Assembly (NCBI GenBank): GCA_030041375.1
Contig: JASHOA010000031.1
Coordinates: forward strand, 1 to 64,000
Source: Acetobacteraceae bacterium
GTDB lineage: Bacteria > Pseudomonadota > Alphaproteobacteria > Acetobacterales > Acetobacteraceae
DNA length: 64,000 nucleotides
Direction: 5' to 3'
Of the stretch, positions 52,401-61,291 are shown piece by piece. Position 1 is the first letter of the stretch. Each line of letters opens with the position of its first letter. The position numbers were made by a program, and so were the translations under genes. The notes under the pieces are model-generated. The model worked only from the letters and a program-made list of their open reading frames with translations. It was not told where the DNA came from and ran no database searches.

Positions 52401-53077
52401 TATCCTTCGGCGCGTAGCTCGATCAGGCTGAATGCACTGTTGGCGAGAGCCATCGCCACGTGTCCCCGCCACATCCTGAGCTGCTCGCGGCCCTTGATGG
52501 CGTAGATGCGGCCCGGCGGAACATCCTCGAGCAGGTCGGGCGGCGTAATGTTGTGATAGAAGAGAATCTTCGGGCAAGCCAGTGATGCAACGCGATCGAA
52601 TGCATCATGACCCATCGAATGATGCACGATGAGCACGTATTCATCGCCGATCGGCAGATCATCGAGCAGGCGAATGTCCTGTTCCAGGGCGGGATCCCGA
52701 AACTGGACGAATATTTCGCTCCGGTATCCCTCCCTCCGTAGCAGCCCCCGCAGCAGAAACATGGCGTTGGTGACGGCATCGCCCGGTGCCGAACCGGAAT
52801 GGAACTGATGGATGGTGCGCCGCCCGAATCCGGGAAGTGCAGTCCGGCCCCTCGCCCCCTGCGTATTGGCGAACGCTTCGCCTTCGGCGCGCAGCGCCCG
52901 GCGAACCTCCTTCTCGGCAAAGCTTTGCGCGGCGCGCAAATCTGCGATCTGTTCGTGGAGCTCCGCAGTGAGAAACTTGCGCAGGCGGCGGGCGGGCGGA
53001 GCCAGAATGGGCTTCAGAATCGCAAAAAACTCCGCGACCATTCGCTTCCCGAATGGTTTCGCAGGCACGGACAACAT
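49439..53077 (-). CDS. Multi-domain glycosyltransferase with three GT4-like modules
   Basis: About 1212 residues from ATG 53077; ATG 53041 has a better ribosome site (GGGAAG) and would remove twelve residues. Three GT-B-type donor domains follow one another: 'SLSRHEGFGVPLVEAMAFG' around 350, 'LPTRGEGFNLPALEAMVAG' around 709, and 'LPYRKSEESASGAFRTALV' around 1100. The first two carry the retaining EX7E-type glutamates; the third has Ser-Ala in the loop and may be altered. A helical coiled segment occurs at 40-75. There is no signal peptide, so it is cytoplasmic. It probably builds an O-antigen or capsule chain by successive additions. It lies downstream of a GT4 gene. Confidence 0.85.
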   Translation of the reverse strand: MLSVPAKPFGKRMVAEFFAILKPILAPPARRLRKFLTAELHEQIADLRAAQSFAEKEVRRALRAEGEAFANTQGARGRTALPGFGRRTIHQFHSGSAPGDAVTNAMFLLRGLLRREGYRSEIFVQFRDPALEQDIRLLDDLPIGDEYVLIVHHSMGHDAFDRVASLACPKILFYHNITPPDLLEDVPPGRIYAIKGREQLRMWRGHVAMALANSAFSLIELRAEGYQAALECPVLFDIAALERRAARAVRCRSGQPFTVLFVGRVQAAKGQVELVDAFACFRKAFGRPCRLVLVGRFESEKESTASAVKARIARHGLADSVLLAGWVPEAELDGWYRAADLYVSLSRHEGFGVPLVEAMAFGVPVLAWPAGAVPYTLDDADALLAERAPDAVARAMLRLAEDPALRAARVAKQRATLDRFRLPQCMPALSVALTAAGARPLIPAATRAQVAANLRFAVTGHINKTYSLAAINRSLARALEEARPGMVRVLPVEGEPTSWLDEVPQEERPAIARLALREAPPSGPEIAISQHYPVFVPRGPFDLKLAFLAWEESLLPASMIATLAGGFDGVLAPSRFVAKALVDSGLSIAVATVGQAPEMDGFRAIAAERKHAAPGNITTFLHVSSAFPRKGADVLLAAFARAFPAGEPVRLVIKTFPNPHNAIEEQIAEIRARFPHSAEIVLISRDLTEADMLALYREADAMVLPTRGEGFNLPALEAMVAGIPLIVTGFGGHRDFCGPDEARLVTYRFARSKSHLAAPHALWVEPDEDDLVAALREFRDPEGRAGFARRAAAARVRATQAAERAHWCRRIAEAVSTLLVDFPLGPFRIGWISSWNVRCGIAEYSRALLEHSGLAGGDLIIFCDDRTAAAVPKPGGPGVRIAWHAGASETMADLARAISEEDPAAVVVQHQPGLISWPALAALLADPRLSGRLVVLFLHSLEVLFDLPAAERADVLAALRGVSRVVVHRLADLNRLNAAGCGSNITLLPHGAAAPKSPPLVRALSPGDPPLIGCHGFFLRHKGIGTLIEAIAALSREWPGTRLRLVTAEFPIAESAAEIARCQSLAVALGIGDRIEWHTEFLPIERVNELLRGCDLVVLPYRKSEESASGAFRTALVSLVPLAVSDVSIFEEAEEAAARVSAEEPAQLAEAISALLGDRQRRQSLQAAAASWLEQHDWGRTGERFSGMLRGLVAEQFVQSRMAAEEESQFAR

Positions 53078-53235
53078 GGGAGAAACATCGGCAATCCCGC
53101 CTGGAGAGCCGTTCGCAGCCGCCTTCTGCGGTACCACGCGCGATGGCCCGCTCACCGGCAGCCTCTGACCGAGAGGCTGGTTCCGATCATCGGCTTTTCC
53201 TACACCGTCCCGCCCGCGGCGTGCAAACGGCCTTC

Positions 53236-54636
53236 CTAAAGATCGAGAATGGCAAGAATCCGCTCCGCGCTGGCCCGCCACGGCACCGGGCGGAAGCCCG
53301 ATCGCACCTCTTCGGCCCATGCCGCAAGGTTTGCGGGATCCGTGATCAGAGGCCGGATGGCGCGGAGCAAATCCGTGAGATTATCGGGGTCGAAATAGCG
53401 CGCGAGGCTGGCCCCCGCTTCGCGCAACGACGGCCGATCGGCTGCGAGACAGGGTTTACCGTATGCCAGGCTCTCGCTCACGGGAAGGCCCCAGCCCTCG
53501 GCGAAAGAGGGCAGCAGAGTGAACAGAGCACCGTGATAAAGAGCCGCGAGATCGGCATCGTTCGGTTCCTCGATCAGTCGTACTTTGCCGGCCAGCCAGT
53601 CTGAATTGACGAGCTGCTGGATGAGATCGCCCGCCATCCAGCCGACCTTGCCGGCAAGGACGAGATCGGGAACGTCACCGCGCGGCAGCTCCGCCTGAAG
53701 CTGGCGCCAGGCACGCACGAGCAAATGGTGATTCTTGCGCGGCTCGATGGTCGAGACGACCACCACATAGGTCCCCGGCCGAGGCAGCGAGACCGAGCGA
53801 GGAGGACTGCCGGTCGCGGTCGAGAAACCGCTGCCGAGCGGGATCGGCTGCACCGGCCGTGCGATCTGGATGTTCGCCCGGGCGAGTTCCGCCTCGATTT
53901 CATGTGCGGTTGCGACGCCCGTCGCAAAGATCGTCTCCGCCATCGGCAGGACGGCTTCGAACCAATGACGATAGGTTTCGATCACGACCCGCGCGCACCA
54001 TTCCGGGTACTTGAGCGGCATGACATCATGTACGAGGACGCCAAGCCGGATTCCAAACTCCCGACGCAGCCGATCGATGAACTCTGCGTAGTCAGCGCGA
54101 TACCACGGCGAGCCGAGAACCAGGAAGACATCGCCCGCAGCCGCCATCTCTCGGAACTCGGGTGAGCGCTGGCGCCTCTCGACCGGCGCGCGTGCGCGCG
54201 CCCCGAAGCTGCGACCGAGCGAGCGAGCCAGGTCGCGCAATGCGATCAGCGCGTCTCGCTCCGCGCGAGCGAATTTCAGCGCATTGTCGCGAAATTCCCG
54301 AGGCGTGTGGCTGAGCAGGCGGTAGAGCGCGCGGCGCGGCAACCCCGGAGGGAGCACCGCCGCTTCGGAAAGCTTCGATTCTCGCACCGGCAGCGGCGCT
54401 TCGCTGAGACGTTCGAAGAGCCTTGCAACCGCAGCGAACGGAACGACCTCCACCGGCTCACTGACCGAGCCGAAACGGACGAAGCGCACCCGCACGTGAT
54501 CGCCATCCGCCGCCGCGAGCGCACGACTTATTTCGAAGGCGGCCCGCTGGATGCCGCTCGGGCGGCGATTCCGGGCGGCAAACTCGAACAGGTCGTCGAC
54601 TTCGATCCAGAGTGTCCCCGGCATTGGTTCAACCAT
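53236..54636 (-). CDS. GT4-family glycosyltransferase
   Basis: A 466-residue protein from ATG 54636; a TTG at 54651 is possible and adds five residues. It opens with 'TLWIEVDDLFEFAARNRRPSGIQRAA', typical of sugar transferases of capsule and O-antigen loci. The donor domain holds 'VVVVSTIEPRKNHHLLVRAW' and 'LPSFAEGWGLPVSESLAYG' with the EX7E pair. No membrane segment or signal is seen. It is 158 bases upstream of the three-domain glycosyltransferase, on the same strand, so the two may form an operon. Confidence 0.87.
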   Translation of the reverse strand: MVEPMPGTLWIEVDDLFEFAARNRRPSGIQRAAFEISRALAAADGDHVRVRFVRFGSVSEPVEVVPFAAVARLFERLSEAPLPVRESKLSEAAVLPPGLPRRALYRLLSHTPREFRDNALKFARAERDALIALRDLARSLGRSFGARARAPVERRQRSPEFREMAAAGDVFLVLGSPWYRADYAEFIDRLRREFGIRLGVLVHDVMPLKYPEWCARVVIETYRHWFEAVLPMAETIFATGVATAHEIEAELARANIQIARPVQPIPLGSGFSTATGSPPRSVSLPRPGTYVVVVSTIEPRKNHHLLVRAWRQLQAELPRGDVPDLVLAGKVGWMAGDLIQQLVNSDWLAGKVRLIEEPNDADLAALYHGALFTLLPSFAEGWGLPVSESLAYGKPCLAADRPSLREAGASLARYFDPDNLTDLLRAIRPLITDPANLAAWAEEVRSGFRPVPWRASAERILAILDL

Positions 54637-54684
54637 CTCGGAAGCCGGCAATCGGGTGGCGCGGGAATCCCGCGCGAACGGCGC

Positions 54685-55311
54685 TCAGTGCAGGGAAACG
54701 ACAAACCCGCGCTGCGTGGCGGGCCTCGCCATCATCGCCGCGTACCAGCGCGCGACGTTCGGGAACTCTGCGAGATCCACCTTGTGCCGCTCGTGCCGCC
54801 AGGTCCAGCCGAGGATGGCGAAATCGGCGATCGAGATGTCGCCGGCGAAATAGGGAAGCCCGGCCAGCCTTCTGTCCATCACGCCATAGAGGCGGCGGGT
54901 TTCCCTCATGTAGCGATCGAGGCCGTAGCGGCGATCTGCTTCGTTCTCGACCTGGAGGAAATGATGCACCTGGCCCGGAAAGGGACCGAATCCGCCCATC
55001 TGGAACATCAGCCATTCCAGCACCGGCACCTGGCCGCTGAGATCGGCCGGCCAGAATTTTCCGGTCTTGGCTCCGAGATAGATCAGGATCGCACCCGATT
55101 CGAAGACGCTGATCGGCGCGCCGCCGGGGCCATCCGGATCGACGATGGCCGGAATCTTGTTGTTCGGGCTGATCTTCAGGAAGTCGGGTTCGAACTGCCG
55201 GCGGTTCGAGATATCGATCGGTCTCACGGTATAAGGCAGGGCCATCTCTTCGAGGGCAACGCTGATCTTTCGCCCGTTTGGTGTATCCCAGGCGTAAAAT
55301 TCGATCGGCAT
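54685..55311 (-). CDS. Glutathione S-transferase
   Basis: A 208-residue two-domain protein. The thioredoxin-like domain has 'YAWDTPNGRKISVALEEM' and the cis-Pro loop 'NNKIPAIVDPDG', followed by 'SVFESGAILIYL', which binds the glutathione gamma-Glu moiety. The helical C-terminal domain has 'YFAGDISIADFAILGW'. The N-terminal TPNGRK pattern resembles the YfcG/Ure2p-like (Nu-class) group, which acts as disulfide-bond reductase. It is 10 bases after gatB, and transcription with gatCAB is possible. Confidence 0.93.
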   Translation of the reverse strand: MPIEFYAWDTPNGRKISVALEEMALPYTVRPIDISNRRQFEPDFLKISPNNKIPAIVDPDGPGGAPISVFESGAILIYLGAKTGKFWPADLSGQVPVLEWLMFQMGGFGPFPGQVHHFLQVENEADRRYGLDRYMRETRRLYGVMDRRLAGLPYFAGDISIADFAILGWTWRHERHKVDLAEFPNVARWYAAMMARPATQRGFVVSLH

Positions 55312-55321
55312 CCGGTCCTTC

Positions 55322-56776
55322 CTATGCGAGTCGTTTCTTCAGCGTCTCGTTGACGAGCGCGGGATTGCCCTTGCCGCCCATCGCTTTCATCACCTGGCCG
55401 ACGAAGTAGCCGAACAGTTTCTCCTTGCCGGCGCGATATTCCGCAACCTTGGCGGATTCGCGGGCCAGCACGGCGGTGACGGCTTCCTCGATGGCGGCGG
55501 TATCGGTGACCTGGCAGAGGCCCTTGCGGGCGACGACGGCTCGCGGCCCCTCCCCGCTCGCCTCCATCTCCTCGATCACTTCCTTGGCGATGCGCCCGTT
55601 GATCGTTCCGTCCTCGATCATGTCCAGGAGGGCGCCCACCGCCTCGGAAGGGAAGGTCGGGGTTGCGGCGAAGCTCTGCCCGAGGCGGTTGAGAGCGGCC
55701 TGGATGTCGCCCAGCATGAGATTCGCGACTGCCTTGGCCCGCCGGCCCTTGGCGAGCGTTTCGAAGTAATCGGCGGTCGGAGCTTCGGCGACGAGCTGGG
55801 AGGCGTCGTAGGCGGAGAGGCCGTACTCCGCCATGAAGCGCGCCTTCTTGGCGTCGGGCAGTTCCGGAAGTGCTGAGCGAAGCTCCTCGATCCAGGCCGG
55901 ATCGAGGGTGAGCGGCACGAGATCGGGATCGGGGAAATAGCGATAATCGTGCGCCTCTTCCTTGCTGCGCATGCTGCGCGTTGCGCCGCGCGCGGGATCG
56001 AAGAGACGCGTTTCCTGCAGGACCTCGCCGCCCGCTTCCCAGACTTCGACCTGGCGATGCGCTTCGGCCTCGATCGCCTGCATGACGAAGCGGACGGAGT
56101 TGACGTTCTTGACCTCGCAGCGGGTGCGCAGACCCTCGCCCGGCCGCCGCACCGAAACATTGACGTCGGCGCGCAGCGAGCCTTCCTCCATGTTGCCGTC
56201 GCAAGTGCCGAGATAACGGAGGATCGTGCGAAGCTTGCGGAGGTAAAGGCCGGCCTCTTCCGGGCTCCTGATGTCGGGCTCGCTCACGATCTCCATCAGC
56301 GCCACGCCGGCGCGATTGAGGTCGATATAGGATTTCGACGGATGCTGGTCGTGGAGGGACTTGCCGGCGTCCTGCTCGATATGCAAGCGGGTGATGCCGA
56401 TTTCCCTGGTGCTGCCGTCGGCAAGCTCGATCGAAAGCGCCCCCTTTCCCACCAGCGGCTCCTGGTACTGGCTGATCTGGTAGCCGGCGGGCAGATCGGC
56501 ATAGAAATAGTTCTTGCGATCGAACCGGCTTCTGAGATTGATCGCCGCGTTCAGGCCGAGCCCGCTCAGGACTGCCTGGGCGACGCATTCGCGGTTGATC
56601 ACGGGAAGCATGCCGGGAAAGGCGGCGTCCACCAGGCTCACCTGGCTGTTGGGCGGTGCGCCGAAGGCGGTGGCGGCACCGCTGAACAGTTTCGCATTGG
56701 AGATGATCTGGGCGTGCACCTCCATGCCGACCACGATCTCCCAGGGACCGTCGCGGCCTTCGATATGGTAGCTCAT
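55322..56776 (-). CDS. gatB: Asp-tRNA(Asn)/Glu-tRNA(Gln) amidotransferase subunit B
   Basis: A 484-residue protein of full length. '[20 protein letters not shown]' opens it, with a '[20 protein letters not shown]' block. The kinase-like domain contains '[19 protein letters not shown]', and the C-terminal YqeY-like tail ends '[21 protein letters not shown]'. GatB phosphorylates the misacylated tRNA so that GatA can amidate it. It is the third gene of gatCAB. Confidence 0.97.
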   Translation of the reverse strand: MSYHIEGRDGPWEIVVGMEVHAQIISNAKLFSGAATAFGAPPNSQVSLVDAAFPGMLPVINRECVAQAVLSGLGLNAAINLRSRFDRKNYFYADLPAGYQISQYQEPLVGKGALSIELADGSTREIGITRLHIEQDAGKSLHDQHPSKSYIDLNRAGVALMEIVSEPDIRSPEEAGLYLRKLRTILRYLGTCDGNMEEGSLRADVNVSVRRPGEGLRTRCEVKNVNSVRFVMQAIEAEAHRQVEVWEAGGEVLQETRLFDPARGATRSMRSKEEAHDYRYFPDPDLVPLTLDPAWIEELRSALPELPDAKKARFMAEYGLSAYDASQLVAEAPTADYFETLAKGRRAKAVANLMLGDIQAALNRLGQSFAATPTFPSEAVGALLDMIEDGTINGRIAKEVIEEMEASGEGPRAVVARKGLCQVTDTAAIEEAVTAVLARESAKVAEYRAGKEKLFGYFVGQVMKAMGGKGNPALVNETLKKRLA

Positions 56777-56786
56777 GCCCGATCTC

Positions 56787-58277
56787 TCATATCGCTGGGC
56801 TTCCGGCGCGAAGAGCGGGCAGCGCGGTGAAGGAAGCGGCGCGCTCGAGCTGGGCGGCCACCGCGATCATCGTCTCTTCGCCGAACGGCCGGCCGATCAC
56901 CTGCAAGCCGAGCGGCAGACCGTCCGCATCGAGCCCGGCAGGCACCGAGATGGCCGGCACGCCGGCGAGATCCGCAGGAACGGTGAAGACATCATTCAGA
57001 TACATGGTGACGGGGTCTTCGGTCTTCTCGCCCTCGGCGAATGCGGCAGAGGGAGCGGTCGGTGCCAGCAGGGCATCCACCTCAGCGAAAGCGTCGGTGA
57101 AGTCCCTGAGGATCAGGGCGCGGATCTTCTGCGCCTTGAGATAGTAGGCGTCATAATAGCCGGCGGAGAGCACGTAGGTACCGATCAGGATGCGGCGCTT
57201 GACCTCGGCACCGAAGCCCGCGCCGCGCGTCTCCTCGTAGAGATCGATCAGGTCCTCGCCGGGCACGCGCAGGCCGTACCGCACGCCGTCATAACGGGCG
57301 AGATTCGAGGAAGCCTCGGCCGGAGCGACGATATAGTAGGTGGGAAGCCCGTATTTCGTGTGCGGCAGGGAGACGTCGTGGACGGTCGCGCCGGCATCCT
57401 CGAGCCAGGCGAGGCCGGAGCGCCACATCTCCTCGATCTCGGCGGGCATGCCGTCGACGCGGTATTCGCGGGGAACGCCGATGCGAAGGCCGCGGATGCC
57501 CTTGTTGCAGGCGGCGGCATAGTCGGGCACCGGGACATCGACACTGGTGGAATCGCGGGAATCGTGCCCGGCCATCGAGCAGAGGAGGATGGCGCAATCC
57601 TCGACGCTGCGCGCCATCGGCCCCGGATGATCGAGCGAAGAGGCGAACGCGATCACGCCGTAGCGGCTGCAACGGCCATAGGTGGGCTTGAGGCCGGTGA
57701 TGCCGCAGAAGGAGGCCGGCTGGCGGATCGAACCGCCGGTGTCGGTGCCGGTGGCCCCGATCGCGAGCCGGGCGGCAACAGCGGCAGCCGAGCCGCCGGA
57801 AGAGCCGCCAGGCACCAGGCGCGCGGCGGGATCCTGGCGGCGTTTCCAGGGATTCTCGGTCGAGCCATAGGCCGAGTTCGTGGTCGAGGAGCCCATTGCG
57901 AATTCGTCGAGATTGGTCTTGCCGAGAAAGATCGCTCCGTCACGCCGGAGATTGGCCGTGACCGTGCTCTCGTAGGGCGGGACGAACGGCTCCAGGATGC
58001 GACTTGCAGCGGTGGTGCGGACACCCTTCGTGCAGAAAATGTCCTTGATGGCGAGCGGAATGCCGGCCAGCGGACCCCCCTCCCCTCTGGCCAGCGCCGC
58101 ATCCGCCGCTTCGGCCGCGGCGAGCGCCTCCTCGGCGGTAACCAGGAGGAAGGCGTTGAGGCGCGGATTGAGTGCCTCGATGGCGGCGAGATGGGCGAGA
58201 GTGAGTTCGCGGGCAGAAAATTCCCGCCGCCCGAGCGCTCTCCGCGCCGGGCCGAGCCCGAGATCAGTGAGATTCAT
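56787..58277 (-). CDS. gatA: Asp-tRNA(Asn)/Glu-tRNA(Gln) amidotransferase subunit A
   Basis: A 496-residue amidase. The catalytic Lys is in '[13 protein letters not shown]', the cis-Ser and nucleophile Ser in '[16 protein letters not shown]' and '[16 protein letters not shown]'. It releases ammonia from glutamine for tRNA amidation. Its ATG overlaps the gatC stop (ATGA) and it ends 10 bases before gatB. Confidence 0.97.
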   Translation of the reverse strand: MNLTDLGLGPARRALGRREFSARELTLAHLAAIEALNPRLNAFLLVTAEEALAAAEAADAALARGEGGPLAGIPLAIKDIFCTKGVRTTAASRILEPFVPPYESTVTANLRRDGAIFLGKTNLDEFAMGSSTTNSAYGSTENPWKRRQDPAARLVPGGSSGGSAAAVAARLAIGATGTDTGGSIRQPASFCGITGLKPTYGRCSRYGVIAFASSLDHPGPMARSVEDCAILLCSMAGHDSRDSTSVDVPVPDYAAACNKGIRGLRIGVPREYRVDGMPAEIEEMWRSGLAWLEDAGATVHDVSLPHTKYGLPTYYIVAPAEASSNLARYDGVRYGLRVPGEDLIDLYEETRGAGFGAEVKRRILIGTYVLSAGYYDAYYLKAQKIRALILRDFTDAFAEVDALLAPTAPSAAFAEGEKTEDPVTMYLNDVFTVPADLAGVPAISVPAGLDADGLPLGLQVIGRPFGEETMIAVAAQLERAASFTALPALRAGSPAI

Positions 58278-58561
58278 TCGACGACCTTGGGCACCGTGTA
58301 GAAATCACCGACCCGCTCGGGGGCGTTGCCGAGCACCAGATCCGCATCACCGCCGTCGGTTACGATGTCGGGACGCATCTTGAGGCCGATCGTGATGGCG
58401 CCGGTCATCGGCGCGACTTCGGACACGTCCACGGAATTCAGCATTTCAACCCATGCGAGAATTCCGTCGAGTTCCTGGCGGAGCCGCTCGGCTTCCGATT
58501 CCTCCAGGCGAATCCTGGCCAGGCGCGCAATACGCCGGATCGTGGAGCGGTCGAGCGGCAT
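58274..58561 (-). CDS. gatC: Asp-tRNA(Asn)/Glu-tRNA(Gln) amidotransferase subunit C
   Basis: A 95-residue protein. '[20 protein letters not shown]' and 'FNSVD'-like text ('[13 protein letters not shown]') are diagnostic, with the C-terminal '[12 protein letters not shown]'. It wraps around GatA and GatB. An in-frame upstream start at 58615 would overlap the divergent ruvX start and is rejected. The gene heads the operon; the 53 bases to ruvX must hold both promoters. Confidence 0.95.
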   Translation of the reverse strand: MPLDRSTIRRIARLARIRLEESEAERLRQELDGILAWVEMLNSVDVSEVAPMTGAITIGLKMRPDIVTDGGDADLVLGNAPERVGDFYTVPKVVE

Positions 58562-58614
58562 GGAACCTATGCAACCCTTGCACGAAGAGCAGACGCTGGA
58601 CCATAACTGCGCCA

Positions 58615-59082
58615 ATGCGCCTCTTCAACCTGGCGGAGCTGTTTGGCCGCCTTGCACCGACGGAGCGGCTTCTCGGCCTCGATCCCGGCGCCCGACGGAT
58701 CGGCTTGGCACTCTCCGATGTTTCGCTGCTTCTGGCGAGCCCTTACGGCAGCCTGCCGCGCCGACGGATGGCGGAGAATGCGGCGGAAATCAGAGCTCTG
58801 AAAGAGCGCGAGAAGGTTGGCGGCATGGTGGTCGGCTGGCCGCTCACGCTCGATGGCGAAGAAGGAAGGGCGGCGCAGTCGGCGCGCGACTGGGCATCCG
58901 CGTTGGCCGAGGCGACGGAGCTTCCGGCCATGCTCTGGGATGAGCGGTTGTCGACCGCGGCAGCGATCAGGATGCTGATCGACGAGGCGGATCTGTCGCG
59001 CAAGCGGCGCGCGCAGGTGACGGACCAGGTGGCAGCCGCGTTGATTTTGCAGGGCGCGCTCGACGCGCACCGCGCAGCGTAG
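58615..59082 (+). CDS. ruvX: Holliday junction resolvase-like protein RuvX/YqgF
   Basis: A 155-residue RNase H-fold protein. 'LLGLDPGARRIGLALSD' carries the first catalytic Asp, 'MVVGWPLTLDGEEGR' is the central block, and 'LWDERLSTAAA' plus 'VTDQVAAALILQG' supply the rest. YqgF is required for pre-16S rRNA 5' processing and related nuclease work. It is divergent from gatC and ends eight bases from the converging EF-G-like gene. Confidence 0.95.
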   Translation: MRLFNLAELFGRLAPTERLLGLDPGARRIGLALSDVSLLLASPYGSLPRRRMAENAAEIRALKEREKVGGMVVGWPLTLDGEEGRAAQSARDWASALAEATELPAMLWDERLSTAAAIRMLIDEADLSRKRRAQVTDQVAAALILQGALDAHRAA

Positions 59083-59090
59083 GAAAATCT

Positions 59091-61094
59091 TCAGTGCGCG
59101 GCGGCCTCACGGGCGAGACGCTCGGCGAGCCTCGTGTGCGCCTCGGAGAGATGATCGAAGGTCTTGGTGAAGGTGCCGAGCCCCATCGTCTGCGAGCGCA
59201 GCTCGATAATGAGATCGTGCAGCTCCGCCTCCGGAACCAGGGCCTCGGTCTCGTCCCAGCCAGGCCAGCCGGCCCTTTCGTGATAGCCGAGGATACGCCC
59301 GCGGCGGCCGGAAAGCACCCGCTGGACGTTCGCGGTGTAGCTGTTGGGCGCGCTGACCGTGACCTTGTCGATCGGCTCCAGCAGCACCGGGTCGGCTTTG
59401 GCAAGCGCCTCCGTCATGCCGATGCGCGTCGCCGTCTTGAAGGCCATGTCCGAGCTGTCGACCGAGTGGAAGGTACCATCCAGCAGTGTGACCGACACAT
59501 CCACCACCGGGTAGCCGAAGGGCCCCTTCTTCGTCGATTCCTCGGCGGCCTCCGCCACTGCCGGGATGTACTGGCGCGGCACCGCGCCGCCAACGATTCG
59601 ATCGACGAACAAAAACCCCTCGCCGGGCTGGCGTGGCGCGATCTCGAGCTTCACATCGGCGAACTGCCCGTGCCCGCCGGTCTGGCGTTTCAGGCGGGCG
59701 TGCTGATGGACCGCCTTGCGGATCGTCTCCTTGAAGTGGATCTGCGGCTTGATGGTGACGAGCTTGAGGCCATAGGCGCGGGATAGCCGGTCAAGCGCGG
59801 CATGCAGATGGACCTCGCCCTGGCCGGAGAGAACGGTCTCGCCGGTAGCAGCTTCGTGGAGGAGGTGAAGCGATGGATCCTCCTCCAGGAGCTTCTGCAG
59901 CGCGCCGGAAAGCTTCACGTCGTCCTTGCGGTCGGCGGTGGTGATGGCCAGCGAATAGACCGGCTCCGGCGGCTCCGGGAATGGCAGCTTCTCGCCGGAA
60001 CCGCCCAGGGTTGCGCCGGTCGCGACCTGGTCGAGCCGCCCGAGTGCGATGACGTCGCCCTCGCTTGCCTCGGCAATCTTCAGGGCATCGTTGCCGGGGA
60101 ATCGGAGAATGCCGCCGATCCGCCCTGCCTCGAGCGTGGCGCCGTCCCGGATCGACCCGCGCCAGACGCGCGCAAAGGAAAGCTTGCCGGCATGGCCGGC
60201 GTAGCTGGTTTTGAAAACCTGGAGCAAGGGCGGGCCCGCCGGGTCGATCCCCAGCCGCGCTGCCGTCTCATCAGGTTCTGGCGCGTCGTGGCGAAGCGCC
60301 TTCCAAAGGCGCTGGATGCCGTGATTGCGCTCGGCGGCGCCAAGCAGGACCCCGGCAATCGCACCGGCAGCGACATCTTTCTGCAACCTCTGGTAGATTT
60401 CCGCAGGGGTCGGTGCCACGCCCTCCAGGACCTTTTCGAGCAAGGCATCGTCGTGGTCGGCCAGCGCCTCAAGGAGGGTCTCATGCGCCGCGCGCTCATC
60501 TGCGGCGGTGGCGGAGGGAATCTGGATCAGCTCCGAGGGCGCGCCCGGGCGGTAGCGGTAGGCCCGTTCGGAAGCCAGATCGACATAGCCGGTCACGTTC
60601 TCCCCTTCGCGGATCGGCACCTGGCGCAGGACGAGGGGGCGCCGTGTCTCGGCCTGCAGGGCAGCCAGGCACTCGGCGAGCGAGACGTTCAGCGCATCGA
60701 TGCGGTTGAGGAAGACGAGGAAAGGAAGCCCCTCATCCTCGAGCAAGCGGAACAAGGGGGCGAGAGCGGCAGCGCGGCTCGGGGCCGGTTCGGCGACGAC
60801 CACGGCCAAGTCGCTGACGGCAAGCGCTGCCTGCACCTCGAAGGCGAATTCCACCGAACCCGGGCAGTCGAGGATGGACCAGGAGTCGCCAAGATAAGTT
60901 GCATGCGCGAGGCGGGTCTCGGTCGTCGTCTGGCGCGAGCGGGTCTCGCCCGGTCGGCGCAAGGGGCTGCCTGCTGCCGCCATCATCGCCTCGAGCAGGG
61001 TGGTCTTGCCGGTGCCGAACGGCCCGATCAGAGCCACGGCGCGCGGCTTGTGTCTGACGCCCGCGCCGTTCTCCTTCGCTTGGTCTTCGGCCAT
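59091..61094 (-). CDS. EF-G-like translational GTPase family protein with degenerate switch motifs
   Basis: A 667-residue protein; ATG with GGGAGGAGG upstream. It has the five-domain EF-G layout: G1 'IGPFGTGKTT' (23-32), G3 'DCPGS' (76-80) where EF-G has DTPGH, and G4 'NRID' (130-133, normally NKxD). The switch I text with the RGIT motif is absent. Domain IV-V segments are clear ('ETIRKAVHQHARLKRQTGGH', then 'GQFADVKLEI'). It belongs to the EF-G-like paralogue group related to EF-G2. Loss of the catalytic His (S80) suggests slow or no GTP hydrolysis. Its role is unknown; a second EF-G for normal translation is not expected here. Confidence 0.85.
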   Translation of the reverse strand: MAEDQAKENGAGVRHKPRAVALIGPFGTGKTTLLEAMMAAAGSPLRRPGETRSRQTTTETRLAHATYLGDSWSILDCPGSVEFAFEVQAALAVSDLAVVVAEPAPSRAAALAPLFRLLEDEGLPFLVFLNRIDALNVSLAECLAALQAETRRPLVLRQVPIREGENVTGYVDLASERAYRYRPGAPSELIQIPSATAADERAAHETLLEALADHDDALLEKVLEGVAPTPAEIYQRLQKDVAAGAIAGVLLGAAERNHGIQRLWKALRHDAPEPDETAARLGIDPAGPPLLQVFKTSYAGHAGKLSFARVWRGSIRDGATLEAGRIGGILRFPGNDALKIAEASEGDVIALGRLDQVATGATLGGSGEKLPFPEPPEPVYSLAITTADRKDDVKLSGALQKLLEEDPSLHLLHEAATGETVLSGQGEVHLHAALDRLSRAYGLKLVTIKPQIHFKETIRKAVHQHARLKRQTGGHGQFADVKLEIAPRQPGEGFLFVDRIVGGAVPRQYIPAVAEAAEESTKKGPFGYPVVDVSVTLLDGTFHSVDSSDMAFKTATRIGMTEALAKADPVLLEPIDKVTVSAPNSYTANVQRVLSGRRGRILGYHERAGWPGWDETEALVPEAELHDLIIELRSQTMGLGTFTKTFDHLSEAHTRLAERLAREAAAH

Positions 61095-61291
61095 GGTTCC
61101 TCCTCCCGCGCATTCCCGTTTGGCAGTCCGTGCCGGGATACAGGCTAGTGCCATTCGCCCGGGACTGAAAACGGCTTCTCTCCGCGGGTGGCGCAAAATG
61201 GTTGCCTTGGGCGGGACAGGCGAGCAGGGTCTCGGCGCAGCAACGAAGCCGGACGAGCGGGCGGAGCGGAGACGGAAGGCAGGTAGACCGG

